From assembly GCA_023818785.1 (NCBI GenBank), contig JAMWCO010000063.1, forward strand, positions 1-7,679: a DNA stretch of 7,679 bases, read 5' to 3'. This DNA comes from Candidatus Omnitrophota bacterium (GTDB lineage Bacteria > Ratteibacteria > UBA8468 > B48-G9 > JAFGKM01). Below the pieces are notes generated by a model. That model was not told the DNA's origin. It saw nothing but the letters and a program-made list of their open reading frames with translations, and searched no databases. A program made the position numbers and the translations under genes. The stretch's first letter is position 1. Every line of letters begins with the position of its first letter. This document shows positions 5,965 to 7,679 of this stretch, one piece after another.

Positions 5965-7101
5965 ATGAAAAAACATAAATTATTTACTCCAGGACCGACA
6001 AGTATTCCTGAAGAAGTTTTACTTGAAATGGCAAAACCTATTATTCATCATAGAACAGAAGAATTTTTAAGTATAACAAAAGATGTCTTTGAAGGACTTA
6101 AATATTTATTTCAAACAAAAAATGATGTTTTAATTATTGGTTCTTCTGGGACAGGAGCAATGGAAGCAAGTATTGTAAATTTATTTTCAAAAGGTGAAAA
6201 AATAATCGTAATAAATGGTGGAAAATTTGGAGAAAGGTTTGTTGAAATTGGTAAGGCATACGGACTTAATGTTTTTGATGTTAAAGTTGAATGGGGGAAA
6301 ACCTTATTAAAAGAAGAACTTGAAAAAATAATTAAAGAAAATGAGGATGCTAAAGGTGTTTTTGTGAATTTATGTGAGACATCAACTGCAACTCACTTTG
6401 ATGTGAAAGGATACGGAGAGATTATTTCAAAACATCCTGATATGATTCTTGTAGTTGATGCAATAAGTTCACTTGGAGCAATTCCTTGCTATATGGATGA
6501 ATGGAATATTGATTGTTTAATAACAGGTTCTCAAAAAGCCTTTATGCTTCCACCTGGTCTTTCCTTTATTTCATTAAGTCAAAAAGCATGGAAAAAAGTT
6601 GAAAATTCAAACCTTCCAAAATATTATTTTAATTTAAAAAAATATAAAAAAACGCTTGAAAAATTTGATTTTCCTTTTACAATCCCTGTTTCTTTAATTG
6701 TTGGTTTAAGGAAAGCAATTGAAATAATAAAACAATATACAATTGAAAAAATATGGGAAGAACATAAAAAAAGAGCAGAAGCAACAAGAAAAGCAATTAT
6801 ATCAATGGGTTTAAAATTACTTTCCTGTTGTCCTTCAGATGCAGTTACAGCAATTTTACTTCCTGAGAATATAGATGGAGACCAACTTTTAAAATTTATA
6901 AGAAAAAATTATGGTATTTCTTTTGCCCCTGGTCAGGATAAACTTAAAGGGAAAATTGTAAGGATTTCACATCTTGGATGGCAAGATGAATTTGATGTTT
7001 TAACTGCATTAAATGCCTTTGGTGTTGGACTTGAAAAATTTGGATATAAAGTTGATATAGGGAAAGGGCTTGAAAAAGCAAAAGAGATACTTTTCTCCTA
7101 A
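5965..7101 (+). CDS. Class V PLP aminotransferase, serine-pyruvate / alanine-glyoxylate type
   Basis: This 378-residue fold-type I PLP enzyme is close to the usual length of about 380. It opens with LFTPGPTSIPEEV (6-18) and HHRTEEF (28-34), typical of the alanine-glyoxylate/serine-pyruvate aminotransferase group. SSGTGAMEAS (60-69) forms the phosphate-binding turn, VVDAISSLG (163-171) carries the Asp165 that pairs with the PLP ring nitrogen, and GSQKAF (188-193) holds the Schiff-base Lys191. RISHLG (333-338) supplies the carboxylate-binding arginine. Such enzymes transfer amino groups between Ser, Ala or Asp and glyoxylate or pyruvate; some relatives act in phosphoserine or 2-aminoethylphosphonate metabolism, so the substrate is unproven. 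No serA or glyoxylate-pathway gene is next to it. AAAGGAGA at 5953-5960 fixes the start, 15 bp after lon, and co-transcription with lon is likely. Confidence 0.92.
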   Translation: MKKHKLFTPGPTSIPEEVLLEMAKPIIHHRTEEFLSITKDVFEGLKYLFQTKNDVLIIGSSGTGAMEASIVNLFSKGEKIIVINGGKFGERFVEIGKAYGLNVFDVKVEWGKTLLKEELEKIIKENEDAKGVFVNLCETSTATHFDVKGYGEIISKHPDMILVVDAISSLGAIPCYMDEWNIDCLITGSQKAFMLPPGLSFISLSQKAWKKVENSNLPKYYFNLKKYKKTLEKFDFPFTIPVSLIVGLRKAIEIIKQYTIEKIWEEHKKRAEATRKAIISMGLKLLSCCPSDAVTAILLPENIDGDQLLKFIRKNYGISFAPGQDKLKGKIVRISHLGWQDEFDVLTALNAFGVGLEKFGYKVDIGKGLEKAKEILFS

Positions 7102-7109
7102 CTCTAAAA

Positions 7110-7679
7110 ATGAATATTAATAACTTTCTTTTAAATACTTTAACAAAAAATAAAAAAAAAGTTTCAAGAGAATTTTATGGATATCTTGAAGGTTGGGTAA
7201 GTATTCTAGGAAATCTTTTTCTTTTTATAGTAAAGTTTTTGGCTGGAATTCTGACAAAAAGCATTTCAATAATTACAGAAGCATTTCATTCCCTTTCAGA
7301 CATTTTAACTTCAATTTTAGTAATTGGTGGATTTAAATTAAGTAAAAAGCCTCCTGATGAAAAACATCCATTTGGACATGGAAGGATTGAACAAATAGCG
7401 ACATTAATAATAGCATTTTTACTCTTATTTGCATCTATTGACTTTACTAAAATTTCAATTACAAGAATTAAAAGTCCTCTTAAAATTAAACCAAGTATTT
7501 TTATAATCATTTTTATGTTTTTTTCTGCTATTTTTAAAGAATGGATGACAAGGTTTTCATTTTATCTTGGTAAAAAAATAAATTCAGATATTTTAATTGC
7601 TGATGGATGGCATCATAGATTAGATGCTATTGCTTCATTTATTGTAGGGATAGGACTTATTTTCATTAGATTTGGTGTT
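7110..7679 (+). CDS. Cation diffusion facilitator (CDF) family efflux transporter, 3' end cut by window
   Basis: I translated this by hand from the ATG at 7110; 190 codons remain open to the edge. CDF proteins are inner-membrane metal2+/H+ antiporters. Hydrophobic spans lie at roughly residues 29-48, 52-77, 95-112, 128-146 and 161-187. The family signatures are present: EAFHSLSDILTS in span 2 (His60, Asp64), HPFGHGRIE (86-94) in the following loop, and DGWHHRLDAIAS in span 5 (His168, Asp172). The His-x3-Asp pairs in spans 2 and 5 form the HD-HD transport site that the family usually associates with zinc; the exact metal is inferred. Span 6 and the cytoplasmic metal-binding domain lie beyond the window. 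There is no Shine-Dalgarno site before the ATG, which is 8 bases after the aminotransferase stop, and no alternative upstream start is evident. A run of nine A at 7152-7160 falls at codons 15-17. Confidence 0.93.
   Translation, partial: MNINNFLLNTLTKNKKKVSREFYGYLEGWVSILGNLFLFIVKFLAGILTKSISIITEAFHSLSDILTSILVIGGFKLSKKPPDEKHPFGHGRIEQIATLIIAFLLLFASIDFTKISITRIKSPLKIKPSIFIIIFMFFSAIFKEWMTRFSFYLGKKINSDILIADGWHHRLDAIASFIVGIGLIFIRFGV

Noticed and set aside
7286..7510. 74-codon minus-strand frame near the right end
   Set aside because: It is antisense to the CDF transporter, whose metal-binding motifs are intact in the plus frame.
1..7679. CRISPR array, insertion sequence, toxin-antitoxin or other defence module
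   Set aside because: No direct-repeat series, transposase motifs, terminal inverted repeats or small paired genes were seen; all coding space is accounted for by housekeeping-type families.

Overview
The window comes from a low-GC bacterium using the standard genetic code: TGA closes tsaE and tig, and A/T-ending codons dominate. Every complete protein gene belongs to a recognisable bacterial family. The mix of a URO-D-like methyltransferase-type gene, a class V aminotransferase, a 6S RNA, and a tig-clpP-lon cluster with an abbreviated trigger factor would suit an anaerobic, poorly cultured lineage. That placement is an impression; nothing here fixes a phylum.

Layout: the left 1.5 kb is transcribed leftward, with tsaE (tRNA t6A-synthesis ATPase) followed by a uroporphyrinogen-decarboxylase-superfamily gene that overlaps it by 4 bp and runs off the window edge. 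A short AT-rich promoter region at 1526-1570 separates this unit from everything else, which is transcribed rightward. The rightward part starts with an RNA block: a roughly 180-nt RNA that folds like 6S RNA, a consensus-like promoter, tRNA-Tyr(GUA), a 15-bp hairpin filling the spacer, and tRNA-Gly(UCC). It continues 33 bp later into a tightly packed protein run: tig (trigger factor lacking its PPIase domain), clpP, lon, a serine-pyruvate-type class V aminotransferase and a cation diffusion facilitator gene cut by the right edge. Gaps in this run are 15 bp or less, or are 4-bp overlaps, and I see no internal terminator.

How the genes fit together: tig, clpP and lon form a protein-quality-control set (nascent-chain chaperone plus two ATP-dependent proteolytic systems), placed behind tRNA genes with no visible promoter or CIRCE-type heat-shock operator of their own. 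ClpX, which often lies between clpP and lon, is absent here. TsaE (tRNA modification), the tRNAs and 6S RNA (global RNA polymerase regulator) make this a locus of translation, transcription and proteostasis housekeeping.

I did not find a convincing new defence or mobile system. The points most worth a second look are the PPIase-less trigger factor, the mirror-symmetric tsaE/6S promoter region with a possibly leaderless tsaE, the 6S RNA itself, and the structured tRNA spacer.
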